Shown here: positions 21,461-32,012 of the stretch, in pieces
Numbering within the stretch: the first letter of the stretch is position 1
Layout: each line of letters opens with the position of its first letter
Source of the DNA: Eurosta solidaginis
Lineage: Eukaryota > Arthropoda > Insecta > Diptera > Tephritidae
Length of the DNA stretch: 64,000 bases
Assembly: GCF_040869045.1 (NCBI RefSeq)
Contig: NC_090319.1
Location: 386,399,601-386,463,600, forward strand
Reading direction: 5' to 3'
The notes under the pieces: model-generated
Database searches by the model: none
The model's input: only the letters and a program-made list of their open reading frames with translations
Told to the model about the DNA's origin: nothing
Translations under genes and position numbers: made by a program

Positions 21461-21669
21461 TCTATTATTATTTGATATATCGGTGTTTCCGCAGAAGTGT
21501 CAGCCAACAGCAACAAAAAGTAAACATTTTATATATGTCAATCGAAAGCCGAATATGTTGTCCTCTACGACACAATAAATAAAAAAAAAATTAAATAAAT
21601 AAAAAAATGTTGTCTTTAGATTTAACATTAAAGTACGTGTATTGAAAATATGATATGAAAAAAGTTACA

Positions 21670-21899
21670 TTAAAAACTCAAGCGCATGCGTCGGCTTTTC
21701 TTTGCCATTTCATCTAAAACTTCATCAACGGTAACAATTTGATCACGGTGGATGCTTAGTGATGCACAGCCATTCAATCGATTTTCACTCATCGTGTTTC
21801 TCAAATAGTTTTTAATCAACCTAAGAGTTGAAAAAGATCTCTCGTTCGTTGCCGTTGTTACTGGAAGCGTACACAAGATTTTCAAGTGGCCTTTATGGC
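21670..21899 (-). pseudogene. hAT transposase carboxyl-terminal fragment
   Basis: LKILCTLPVTTATNERSFST then LRLIKNYLRNTMSENRL is the hAT dimerisation (hATC) signature of ZMYM/THAP-associated transposase-like proteins; it ends KKSRRMRLSF and a stop at 21670. The upstream part is missing; the foldback element at 21900-22738 sits exactly where the reading frame is cut. Confidence 0.78.
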
Positions 21900-22738
21900 A
21901 GGTCTCTTAAGCCAGCCCAACCTTTTCAGCTCAATCAAAAAACGAGACGGTCCTAAATTGCACAACATTTATTACTAATTTAGTACCGGTTAATTAAATT
22001 TATTACCCTTGTATTTTAAAAAATATTGAGGGTTGGGCTAGCTTAAATTTAAGCCAGCCCAACCCATATGCACAATCAAAAAACGTGACCGTACTAAACT
22101 GCACAACATTTATTACTAATTTAATACCGGTTAATAAATGTTTTTGAGTTTAGTACGGTCTCGTTTTTTGATTGTGAATATGGGTTGGGCTGGCTTAAAC
22201 TTAAGCTAGGCTAACCCTCGATATTTTTTAAAATAAAAGAGTAATAAATTTCATTAACCGGTACTAAATTAGTAATAAATGTTTTGCAGTTTAGTACGGT
22301 CTAGTTTTTTGATTGTGTATATGGGTTGGGCTGGCTTAAACTTAAGCTATCCCAACCCTCGATATTTTTTAAAATACAAGGGTAATAAATTTTATTAACC
22401 GCTACTAAATTAGTAATAAATGTTTTGCAGTTTAGTACGGTCTCGTTTTTTGATTGTGCGTATGGGTTGGGCTGGCTTAAACTTAAGCTAGTCCAACCCT
22501 CGATATTTTTTAAACTACAAGGGTAATAAATTTCATTAACCGGTACTAAATTAGTAATAAATGTTTTGCAGTTTAGTACGGTCTCGTTTTTTGATTGTGC
22601 ATATGATATCGATATTTTTTAAACTACAAGGGTAATAAATTTCATTAACCGGTACTAAATTAGTAATAAATGTTGTGCAATTTAGTACGTTCTCGTTTTT
22701 TGATTGGGCTGAAAAGGTTGGGCTAGCTTAAGAGACCT
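21900..22738. mobile_element. Foldback element F1 with 9-bp target duplication
   Basis: Ends AGGTCTCTTAAGCCAGCCC and GGGCTAGCTTAAGAGACCT are inverted. CTTTATGGC flanks both sides (21891-21899, 22739-22747). Both arms consist of a roughly 145-base unit (GGTTGGGCT, GATATTTTTTAAA, AACCGGTACTAAATTAGTAA, GTTTAGTACGGTCTCG) repeated in tandem in the right arm and inverted in the left. A 9-bp duplication fits Foldback or Mutator-like elements. Related copies: 53633-53938 and a fragment at 27225-27300. Confidence 0.85.
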
Positions 22739-22749
22739 CTTTATGGCCA

Positions 22750-23425
22750 TTATACATACATAAAAAGCGAGCATTTGCTGAGTCTCGAGTTTCTGAGTAA
22801 AAAGTGGCTTGTTTGCATTCGCTACGTAAAGAAAATACCCACCTTTTACTCGGGAAATAGAGTCTGAGCATATGCTCAATTTTATGAATGAATTTTTATT
22901 GACAGATACATGGGCCACTTAAAAAAACGTCAAAAAAATTAAAAAGCTTCGCTCTGAAAAACTCACCTTTTACAAACATTTGCATATACGACATACATAC
23001 ATACAAATCTCTGATGCAAAACATAACTTAGGTATATATATTCCGCGAAAGATACTCACTAAGTTTATGTAAACTTGCAACTCATATTACAAGAGTAGAA
23101 AAGGAGCTTGCTTTTGAACTGTAAAATAAACAAAACTAGCGGGAAATGCAAATTTTGCAGAATTTAGACTTGTTTTAATTTTTGATAGACTGAGTACAGA
23201 GTCAATTGGAGAGTTTTTCAAATGATAAAAAATTTACTGAAATTTTTTCTTAAGCCAACAAAAAATAAATGAAAAAATCTGATAACACTTGCTAATAATT
23301 TTTTTGCTAATTTCTTGTTTACAGCTTAAGATACAAATTTGCATAAGCCATGTAAACAAGATGTATATATAAAAAAAATTACAAAAAAAATTGAATGCAA
23401 TAAAAAGGCAAAAGGTGATGGCCAC
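22750..23425. other. No recognised gene
   Basis: AT-rich; no repeat family identified by eye. Confidence 0.4.
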
Positions 23426-23429
23426 TTAC

Positions 23430-23464
23430 GGCGCAATTAACAATCCATATCGAACAAAGAAAAC
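23430..23464 (-). other. Candidate 35-base non-coding exon
   Basis: On the minus strand, a pyrimidine-rich TTTCTTTCTCACACAG acceptor precedes 35 bases that end at GTAAGTGG, a strong donor. The sequence contains ATGGATTGTTAA (start then immediate stop), so it could only be 5' untranslated. It might be a Pellino leader exon; transcript data would decide. Confidence 0.25.
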
Positions 23465-23739
23465 CTGTGTGAGAAAGAAAATCAACATAAGGAAACAAAA
23501 TATGACAAAAAAATAATAATAATACAGCTTAAATGCAATAGCATGAGGAAATTGTTAATTTAACGCATTGATAATATTGCTGATTTTTATTTATTTTTTT
23601 CGAACAAACAAAAGTTTAAGTGCTTTCGAAAAAGCGAAGTGAATATTGCTGTTGTTGCAAAAAATTACGTAAGTACTTATTATTATTACTCTGTTTCAAT
23701 GTTCATATTTATGTACGATTGTATTTTATGAGATAACTT

Positions 23740-24680
23740 GGATGAAGGGTAGTGAGGTACAAATCGATGAATGGAGTAAGAGGTGAAGAGAAATACGAAG
23801 ATAAACAAAAAGAAAAGATGACCACAAAGGGAAAATCGGAGAGAAACGATGACAGTTATGAAAGGAAAGACAAGGATAGAAACAGAAGTAAAAATGAGTA
23901 AGATAAAAATAAGGATAAGAACAAAGATGAAGATATAGATATAGATAAAGATAGGGCTGTCCTTATTTATCCAAAAAATTGGATGCGGCAACTTCCGAAC
24001 TTTGTTTGGTGTTTTTTGTATTTTTTTTATGATTTTCTTCATTATACCTTATTTTGGACAGTAAAAAAAATTTTAGCGGACGTATAAACAGTTACTAAAT
24101 ATAAAGATATGGATTAAAATAAATAAAAACCAAAATATAAAGTTAGAGTTAAAGTTAAAGATAAAGACAAAGAAAAAGATAAACGTAAAATTGAAGATAA
24201 ATACAAAGTTAAATATAAGCATTAAGACAAGGATGAGAGATAAACTTGAATACTAAAACAAATATAGAAATACATATACATACAAATATAATGTAAATAA
24301 CTGTTACGATGACAAAGAAGTAGGCAAATAAAATAAAAAAGATCATCAACTCCGATGAAGACGATGGCCAAGGCAAATAGAAGACAATGACAAAGATAAG
24401 AGTAAGACGAAAATTAAATCAAAATCAAGAAGGGAAAGACGAAGACAAATGGAAAAGCGAAATCACGACGAAAAAAATTAGACGAAGACATACAGGAAGA
24501 CGACGGCAAAGAGAAATGCGAAGGCGGAAACGAAGATAGGATAAGAAGGGTTATAAAGACGTAGAGGGGAGAAAGCAACAAAACTATGAAAACGAAGACT
24601 ATAACGAATGCGACGACGAGGACAAATCTAAAACGTATTCATAGACAAAGAAGAGGGAGATACCCCAACGGATAAGGGGA
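23740..24680 (+). repeat. Decayed purine-rich hexamer array (GATAAA/GACAAA type)
   Basis: Nearly one kilobase of words such as AAAGATAAAGAC, GATATAGATATAGAT, AAGACAAAG and GACGAAGAC, strongly purine-biased on the plus strand. Interrupted at about 23960-24110 by AT-rich sequence. Antisense open frames rich in F, I, L and S arise from it. Confidence 0.75.
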
Positions 24681-24689
24681 TTTGAATAC

Positions 24690-25760
24690 TGCCGCTGTAG
24701 ACACGTATGTAGTAAGAGGCGACACGAATTCACATACGATATCGGATTCAATCCAGCAATCTCGCTTTGCTAATGACAGTACCAGCCTTAGAATGTCTAA
24801 ATGATTACATACACAAGGCTACAAGCCAACGCAACACCTCAAATCCTCAACGGTTAAGTTTTAGTTAAAAAATCTATCGAAAAATACCGTATACCGATAT
24901 ATCCTACCGAGCATTGGTTTAGAATCAAACTGTCAACCTTTAATTTAGACAGCAATTAAGCAGTTTATTGCTTTTGCAACGGCCTTGATTGCATTTAAAG
25001 TTTAAAAAAATTAAATTGGGAGAAAGTCAAAAGCAACAGCAATAAAATTCACTAAAAAGAAAGAACTGGATTATTTTGCCTGTAAGAAACAACCAGGCAG
25101 GCGACAAAGCAGTAAAAAGGCACGATAACTGATTACAGTAAAAGTTTTGTAAAAAAAAACACACGCATTCAAACAAAAATGGGAGGTAGTGACCAGACAA
25201 GTGCACACCCAACAACAACCCTTCAATACACCAGACTGTGCAGTCAATACCCTCTGAGCTTACAGACAGTCTACATCGATTTCGTATCGCATTTAAACTT
25301 GCTTCCCATTTTACTTCATGCTAAACAATTTTGAGACAATTGCGAACCATGCAGATATAATCGCCAGAGGGAAAGAGGGGTGGCGCTGTTTCAACTCCCA
25401 CATATCATGGAGAGCTCACATGTTGTTTGCTAGTGGCTATGTTGTGGTTTGCTGCAGGGGATATACAGATGTTGGTATGAATGCCCAATCCTACATATGA
25501 CCGCATGTGTACATACAGACAGATCTACGAGTATGCAATGTCTACTTGAAATTGTGCAACGCAGACAACATATTTAGAAAATAAATATAAAATGAAAGCA
25601 AAAGGAAAATTGACAACAAACTGTTGTAATTTGCTCTGCAATCAGACTTAGCAAGTGAATGTATTTTCGGCTTGCCAGCACAAACTGGCGGTCTGTAAAC
25701 CAAATCGAATGTTGGAAAGCACATGTTTCCAATTCTTCATTTATCGATATCATATGCAAT
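24690..25760. other. No recognised gene
   Basis: Mixed-composition sequence; short open frames on both strands without recognisable motifs. Confidence 0.4.
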
Positions 25761-25770
25761 ATATGTATAT

Positions 25771-26255
25771 TAACTGGGCCGATTTATTAACCGATATCGC
25801 GCCATCGATTTTTCGATAGGATTTGGGCTCAGGGAAAAGAAGTTCCACTACGCATACCTAAAAAAATAATTTTTGAGCCTGCTAAATTTCATTTTTTTTA
25901 GTTTTTTCGACTTTGATTTTTAAGGATTTTTTCATGACCTACTAAAAAAAAATTTTCATTTGATTGTAAAATATATATATATATTTTTTTTTTTCAAAAA
26001 ACTGTCATCGACGACGTTTATAGCGGACATTTTTGGGTCGGACAGGGTATACATATGAAATTTTTTTTAGTAGGTCATGAAAAAACCTTAAAAATCAAAG
26101 TCGAAAAAAAGTAAAAAAAAATTAAATTTCGCAGGCTCGAAAATTATTTTTTGGGTACGCGTAGAGGAACTCTTTTTCCTGAGCCCAAATCCTATCGAAA
26201 AATCGATGGCGCGATATCGGTTAACTTTCGTCCATACAAATCGACCCACCCTAAT
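25771..26255. mobile_element. Long-arm MITE M6, copy 1
   Basis: Arms of over 150 bases: AACCGATATCGCGCCATCG ... GATTTGGGCTCAGG at the left and the reverse complement at the right, ending CGACCCACCCTAAT. GTATAT flanks both ends exactly (25765-25770, 26256-26261). A near-identical element is at 38517-39000 and a relative with the same TAGGGTGG terminus at 34172-34797. Confidence 0.85.
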
Positions 26256-26269
26256 GTATATATCTGCGA

Positions 26270-26790
26270 TGAGGCGAGTCATGTTTGGGACATGAAGCTG
26301 CTGTTAGAAGCTTTTATAGGCCTGCATACACTCTCATGATGTCCCATCATGAAAAAGATGGCGGCAAAGAAGGGCGCCAGCCTCGGAACATCTACAATAA
26401 ATGTTCCAATGAGAGAAAGACGATAGAACGTTTCATAATATAAATAAAAAGGAGGGAGGAGTCGCATATGATCTATCACCCAAGCGTCGACGATTATTCT
26501 GCAAAATGTTGAAGATCATATGCAAGTCTTACCAAGTCCAAGACTAAACGATATCAAAACTTCTTAAATTGAATTGAAAATGTCGGTAAAGCAATACAAA
26601 AGAAAAAATTTTGTTTTTTTTTTTTAGCATACTTTTCAATCTAAATTCAAATGCCAAATATGAACAAACAAAAATTAACGTTTTTTATTTAACAAAAAAA
26701 AAACACAAATAAAATGTACCTTTGGACAAACAAAATGCAGATCAGTGGATGTGTCTCATAGCCATTGAAGTGTTAGGCGTGTAGACGGTG
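26270..26790. other. No recognised gene
   Basis: No repeat or coding signal recognised. Confidence 0.4.
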
Positions 26791-26798
26791 CATTATAT

Positions 26799-26948
26799 GG
26801 TGTGACGAAGTCTTAGTAATAGTGGCCTTAGTGGCAAAACTTATTTGGGGCACACTGCGCATACAGCCCAACGTAAATAGTCCCTACAAGTAGTACGGCC
26901 ACTATCTTGTGTTAGTGGAAGCCCTAATAAATAAGCTCTTCGTCACCC
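26799..26948. repeat. Small inverted-repeat element
   Basis: GGTGTGACGAAGTCTTA at the left and CTTCGTCACCC at the right, with inner GTGGCC/GGCCAC pairs, form a 150-base foldback. No clear target duplication. Confidence 0.45.
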
Positions 26949-27224
26949 GGCCATACGATTACTGGGAGTCAGCTGCTATTTATGTTATATTCCTTTGATT
27001 ATCCGTGGCCTTTGCTGCGGAAACATGCATAAATGTAGCAAAATGTGAAAATATGTAATTTAATGCTTGTTTTGGTTTTTGTTTAGCATAAACAAACAAT
27101 TTAAATTGTCAAATGAACTCGCACAGTTTTGACAATTTTTTCCTAAATTGTTGCAGTCCTGTAAAGTTCCAGTGGAATATTAGTCTAGGTACCTAAAATT
27201 TAGGCGAACTCGCACCAAGCCTAA

Positions 27225-27300
27225 ATTAGCATTAAATGTTGTGCAATTTAGTATGGTCTCGTTTTTTGATTGGGCTGGAAGAGTTGGGCAAGGTTAAGAG
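27225..27300. repeat. Foldback F-family fragment
   Basis: ATTAAATGTTGTGCAATTTAG, GGTCTCGTTTTTTGATTGGG and a diverged TTAAGAGA end match the right end of the element at 21900-22738. Confidence 0.65.
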
Positions 27301-27539
27301 AGTTATTTTCATTGGTTGCCACGTGTCGTATAGTTCAAACAAATACCGTTTCAATCCAATAATACTTTAGACGCCTACTTTTTTATCAAACATTAATTTT
27401 TGAAACATCTGTTATTATCTGCTTAACGTCAGTAACATCAGATTTAAGTACATATTTACCAAACTAAATACGCACTACAATAATACATTCATACATTTTT
27501 GTTTGATCGACAACAAATAAAATAAGTCAATAAAAACAA

Positions 27540-28256
27540 CCTCTCTGAAGATGGCAAGACAACTTCCACGTGGAAAAAGTTAACTATTGGTTAAACTACC
27601 GTGAAATTACCGTAATTTATCCGTTAGAAAATATCGAGTGGTCCGCTAACTTCACTTAAGTTATCGGTACACCATAAAAAAAAATTAGATGTTTTTTTTT
27701 TCAAATTTATAAAATATGCCACTTAAATAAAAAAATAAATGTAAGGCGCGATAACCTCCGAAGAGATCTAAGGGCGAGCTTCTCTTCCAATTTGCGTCTG
27801 TGCTCTTCTTGATTTTCCCTACAAATTGGCCGGACGGGACCTACATGTTTTATGCCGACTCCGAACGGCATCTGCAAGGCAGATGAGTTATCACTGAGAG
27901 CTTTTCATGCAGAAATACACCCGGAGCGCTTGCCAAACACTGCCGAGGGGCGACCCAGCTTAGAAAAATTTTCTTCTAATTGAAAAAACTTGTTTCTAAA
28001 ATTTTGATGTTACTTTGCCCGGGGCGTGAACCCAGAGCATACGGTGTGGTAGGCGGAGCACGCTACCATCACACCACGGTGGCCGCTATCTAGGGCTAAT
28101 TCACGGCAAGTAGGCGTAGGCGTGCCACTCGATATTTTCTAAAATATAGTCGCGACAAATTTTTTTGTTTCACGGATAAATTACGGAAAAATCACGGCAA
28201 TTCACCCAATAGTTACTTTTTTCCACGTAAAAGTTGTCTTGCAAACTTCAGAGAGG
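27540..28256. mobile_element. Foldback MITE split by a SINE
   Basis: Left arm CCTCTCTGAAGATGGCAAG ... TAGAAAATATCGAGTGG and right arm CCACTCGATATTTTCTA ... TTGCAAACTTCAGAGAGG are inverted copies over more than 100 bases. SINE copy S2 (27728-28083) sits between the arms. I could not see a target duplication. Confidence 0.75.
27728..28083 (-). mobile_element. tRNA-derived SINE, family 1, copy S2
   Basis: Full-length minus-orientation copy, from the CCACGGTGG head at 28083 to the GCGCCTTACATTTATTTTTT tail. Inserted between the arms of the foldback MITE at 27540-28256. Confidence 0.87.
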
Positions 28257-28261
28257 TATTA

Positions 28262-28390
28262 AAATCTACACAGACGGCTCAAAAACGGAAAATATAACAA
28301 ATAATGGCTCATTATATATGAAGAATCTTCAAGATTTGTCCAAAATAAAGAGACTCAGTGATCAATTTCTCAGCAGCCAGGCTACATTAA
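28262..28390 (+). pseudogene. LINE RNase H remnant
   Basis: KIYTDGSKTEN near 28263 and IKRLSDQF near 28350 match the first strand and the D(H/Q)xSVFQAE region of LINE RNase H domains. Only scraps survive. Confidence 0.5.
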
Positions 28391-28419
28391 AAATCATTCG
28401 AATTTAATTTGGACAAGAT

Positions 28420-28849
28420 GGGCAAAAGAGTTCAGTGATCCCTACGCTACAAAACCCATTTTTACATCATTGTGAAGCCGATATTAGAACATCGATCGAT
28501 AATTTGGAATCCGCGTTATCAAGTTCATGTGGATAGGCTAGAATCAGTTCAAAAACAGTTTTTACTTTTCGTCTTGACAAACCTTCAATGGGACTCCTTG
28601 TATAATCTTCCTCCTTACACTAATCGGTTAAAACTAATAAATCTTCCTACCCTTGTAAACTTGAATGTTCCATGCCGAGTTTCATGGCATTATAAACCTA
28701 TAATTCTCAAACAATGCAGAAGCAATTTCCAACTAAACGAACCTTTTCCATGTTTGTGTGAAGATTATAAGTCTCACTCGAGAATAATTGATGTTTCGGA
28801 CTCGCTCTTTGCCATGAAAAAAACTGTTTTATCTTCTCTTAATAATTAA
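28420..28849 (+). pseudogene. Non-LTR reverse transcriptase, carboxyl-terminal fragment
   Basis: The frame from 28472 reads KPILEHRSIIWNPRYQVHV, LESVQKQFLLFVL, LPPYTNRLKLINLPTL and ends in LNN. ESVQKQFL...LPPY..RL.LI.LPTL is diagnostic of the thumb region after the RT domain in jockey-type arthropod LINEs. A frameshift lies near 28470; no catalytic motifs remain. Confidence 0.8.
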
Positions 28850-29633
28850 CAAGTAAGGGTATCTAAGTTCGGGTGTAACCGAACATTATATACTCAGTGT
28901 GAACTTCAATTGTACATTTTATTTCAGATAAATTACTTTTCTACATAACACGTGGCCCTTTTAAAAAAAATATGTATACCCATTTCCTCTTACAATAAAA
29001 CTTGACAAGTGAAATATCATTGATTCAGAATTATTTTTTGCTAAGTTGTAGCTTATTATTCTAGTCTACGACCCTTTTAAACCTTTTAAAGTTGTTTCAT
29101 ATCTAAGTTGCCGTGGTCTTTAACCGATCCCGTCCATTTTTTCTAGAAATATTTTCTGCTATAAGGAAAATATGTGTACCCAATTTTTATACGATCCGTT
29201 AATTTTTCTTGGAGTTGTGGCTCCCTAAACATAGAAAATTGCTTAGTCATAAAGGGGCGGTGCCACAGCCATTTACAAAAATTTTAGTGTTCTCCAATTT
29301 AATGTTATAATTCAATTTAGAAAGTAAAATTCTGTTGATACAAAGCTCTTTTTCGCTAAGATGTAGCTTATTATTTTCGTCTAAAACCCTTTTAAAAATC
29401 TTTTATGTAAAAGTGGGCGTGGACCTTAACCGATTTCGTTAATTTTTTTTCAAAGCATGCCTGCCGAATTTTATTACGATAGATTTAACGATTTTTCATT
29501 TATGATTAATAATATTTTTAAAATGTATTTTTTTTTCACATGTGGGCGGTGCCACGCCCATTTTAAAAAATTCTAGGTGTGTTATTTACTAAATAATCAG
29601 GTTTTTTGTGTTTTCCAAAATGTTATATATATA

Positions 29634-31446
29634 AACCTCTGCTCTGGGTTGTGGTAGTCAACGAGCTTCTTGTGGCGCTGGAAGCCAATGGCTGTCGGGT
29701 GGTTGCCTATGCAGATGACCTCGCTATCCTAGTCAGGGGCAAATTTCTGGGCACCCTGCGCGATGTTCTGCAGGGATACCTGGATACTGTGGCTAGGTGG
29801 GCTGAATCATGTGGAGTGGCGGTCAACCCGGGAAAAACAGAATTGGTTCTTTTTACAAGGAGATATAAGATACCCGACTTCAGAACTCCTTCGATTGGAG
29901 GGGTACCGTTGGTACTTACTGACAGGGTTAAATATTTGGGAATTGTTCTGGACAAGAAGCTGTCCTGGAGGCCCAATGTGGAAGATAGGGCCAGGAAGGC
30001 CGCGGTTGCCTTGTACTGCTGCAGGGGGGCTATCGGAAAGAGATGGGGGCTCTCGCCAGGAGTAGTACACTGGCTTTATGAGATGGTTGTCAAACCGATT
30101 CTGCTATATGGGGTGCTGGTCTGGTGGAAAGCACTGGACACGGCGAGCACCTCCAAAATGCTAGTGTCAGTGCAACGGACGGCGCTTATCGGCATCAGTG
30201 GCGCTATGAGAACAACACCTACCTTGGCACTGAATGTCATGCTGAATATACATCCAGTAGATATTGCGGGAAAGGCAGCCGCGGCCCGGTCGTTGGTCAG
30301 GCTTCGTGATATGGGTTATATGCTTTCTGATTTCGGACACTCTAGCCTTCTTACTAGTTTCGACTTTATCCCGGACAGGACGGACTATTGCATGCCGGTG
30401 GCCGCTCCCTATACAACCTTCACCCCAGTCATTCCCCCGAGGGAGGAGTGGAGAAGAGGAATTATCTGGGGCATGGGACCGGTTAACTTGTTCACGGATG
30501 GGTCGAAGTTGGACGGAAAGGTTGGCGGGGGGGTCTTTTGTCAAGAGCTAAATGTAAGCCGCAAGTTTAAGTTGGCTGATCACTGCAGTGTATTCCAAGC
30601 GGAAGTTGCTGCGATTAAGGATGCGGTGGATGAAATGCTATCCAGCGCTACTACGGTTAGGGAATTTAACATCTACTCTGATAGCCAAGCGGCTATAAAG
30701 GCCTTGAGCTCAACTACAGTGCGATCGAGGGTGGTCTGGGAGTGCCTGACCACACTTGCGATTGCATCGAATTATTTTACAATTAAGATTATCTGGGTCC
30801 CGGGCCATAGTGATATTCCGGGTAACTGTCAAGCGGATCTCTTAGCCCGAATCGGTACAACTGAACCGGATGAAGATGGCTGTAGGGATTTCGGGATTCC
30901 GCTAGCCACCTGTGGATTGCTCTTCCATAGCTGGGCCTCGAGTCAGCTCAGCAAACGTTGGGCGGACACTACGTCTTGTAGGATATCAAGATCTTTCTGG
31001 CCGAAAGTGGATGGCAGGAGGTCTGCTGAAATAATTGGGTTCACTAAGGCTCACCTATCAATGGTCATTGGGGTTTTGACAGGGCACTGTCCCATGGGTA
31101 TCCATGCGGTACGTCTCAATATATTGGAAACTCCATCCTGCTGCAGCTGTATGGAGGATGATGAGGTGGAATCACCAAATCACTTTATGCTTGACTGCCC
31201 AGCTTTTGCCAGAACTAGGCGAAAGTATTTTGGTCGTGACTCACTTGGATCTCCCGAGGAGCTATCCAAGGTTGAGATCGGGATCATTCGGAACTTTATC
31301 GTTGCTACCCAACGATTCTCTAAGTAGTTATATCTACGTCACCGTTAGTTTAGTTTATTATATGTGGTATCACAACGGACCGTCATGTTGTCCAAGTGAG
31401 CTTCCTCTCATCAGGGAAGCTACCACCCAACCTGACCTGACCTGAC
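29634..31446 (+). mobile_element. 5'-truncated LINE with intact RT/RNase H frame
   Basis: Inserted in repeat C1 with TATATATATA at both junctions (29624-29633, 31447-31456); the uninterrupted relative has a single TTATATATATAAAAAG. The 3' end carries an ACCTGACCTGACCTGAC tail repeat. Same RNase H-bearing class as 14143-18366 but much better preserved and a different family. Confidence 0.88.
29636..31327 (+). CDS. LINE ORF2 carboxyl part: RT palm/thumb, RNase H, Cys/His tail
   Basis: Open for about 563 codons from the truncation point to TAG. Visible: VVAYADDLAILV with an intact YADD (29701), GVAVNPGKTELVLFTRR, KYLGIVLDKKLSW, then RNase H with NLFTDGSKLDG (30485), FQAEVAAIKDAV (30597), IYSDSQAAIKAL (30670) and WVPGHSDIPGNCQADLLA (30793). 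A Cys/His-rich tail lies near 31085-31210 (CCSCMEDDE, HFMLDCPAF). Endonuclease and the first RT blocks are missing, so it cannot be autonomous. An ATG at 29606 is in flanking repeat DNA and is not its start. Confidence 0.9.
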   Translation, partial: PLLWVVVVNELLVALEANGCRVVAYADDLAILVRGKFLGTLRDVLQGYLDTVARWAESCGVAVNPGKTELVLFTRRYKIPDFRTPSIGGVPLVLTDRVKYLGIVLDKKLSWRPNVEDRARKAAVALYCCRGAIGKRWGLSPGVVHWLYEMVVKPILLYGVLVWWKALDTASTSKMLVSVQRTALIGISGAMRTTPTLALNVMLNIHPVDIAGKAAAARSLVRLRDMGYMLSDFGHSSLLTSFDFIPDRTDYCMPVAAPYTTFTPVIPPREEWRRGIIWGMGPVNLFTDGSKLDGKVGGGVFCQELNVSRKFKLADHCSVFQAEVAAIKDAVDEMLSSATTVREFNIYSDSQAAIKALSSTTVRSRVVWECLTTLAIASNYFTIKIIWVPGHSDIPGNCQADLLARIGTTEPDEDGCRDFGIPLATCGLLFHSWASSQLSKRWADTTSCRISRSFWPKVDGRRSAEIIGFTKAHLSMVIGVLTGHCPMGIHAVRLNILETPSCCSCMEDDEVESPNHFMLDCPAFARTRRKYFGRDSLGSPEELSKVEIGIIRNFIVATQRFSK

Positions 31447-31555
31447 TATATATATAAAAAGTGGGCGTGGTTATCATCCGATTTCGCTCATTTTCAATAA
31501 CAATCTATTCTGGGTCCAGATAAGCACGCGTGCCAAACTTGGTGAAGATATCTCA

Positions 31556-31916
31556 CCACCGTAGTGTGATGGTAGCGTGCTCCGCCTACCACACCGTATT
31601 CCCTGGGTTCACACCCCGGGCAAATCACCATCAAAATTTTAGAAATAAGGTTTTTCAATTAGAAGAAAATTTTTCTAAGCGGGGTCGCCCCTCGGCAGTG
31701 TTTGGTAAGCGCTCCGGGTGTACATATTTCTGCCATGAAAAGCTCTCAGTGAAAAATCATCTGCCTTGCAGATGCCGTTTGGAGTCAGCATAAACATGTA
31801 AGGTTCCGTCCGGCCAATTTGTAGGGAAAATCAAGAGGAGCACGACGCAAATTGGAAGAGAAGCTCGGCCTTAGATCTCTTCCGAGGTTATCGCGCCTTA
31901 TATTTATTTATTTTAC
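31556..31916 (+). mobile_element. tRNA-derived SINE, family 1, copy S3
   Basis: Full-length copy: CCACCGTAGTGTGATGG head, GGGTTCACACCCCGGG B box, TTATATTTATTTATTTTAC tail. ATCTCA precedes (31550-31555) and follows (31917-31922), a short target duplication; the relative at 33092-34857 has one uninterrupted GATATCTCAATATTTAC. Confidence 0.88.
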
Positions 31917-32012
31917 ATCTCAATATTTACTCAAGCTATCGTGTTAACGGACGGACGGGCGGACATGGCTCAATCAAATTTTTTTTCGATATTGATGATT
32001 TTGATATAATAG

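Larger units (their letters stand above)
28849..32012 (-). mobile_element. Dispersed repeat C1, split by a LINE and a SINE
   Basis: Reverse-orientation copy. Pieces: 28849-29633, 31447-31555 and 31917-32012. Its hairpin end is GTTCGG (28867-28872) with CCGAAC (28879-28884), followed by ACTCAG; GGGCGTGG boxes recur, and it ends in GATAACTTGAG-type and (CCGT)n-type sequence as a truncated copy. Its uninterrupted relative is at 33092-34857, which shows exactly where the two insertions went. Confidence 0.75.

Noticed and set aside
29606..29635. ATG upstream of the LINE frame
   Set aside because: It belongs to flanking repeat C1; the frame runs into the LINE by chance at the truncation point.
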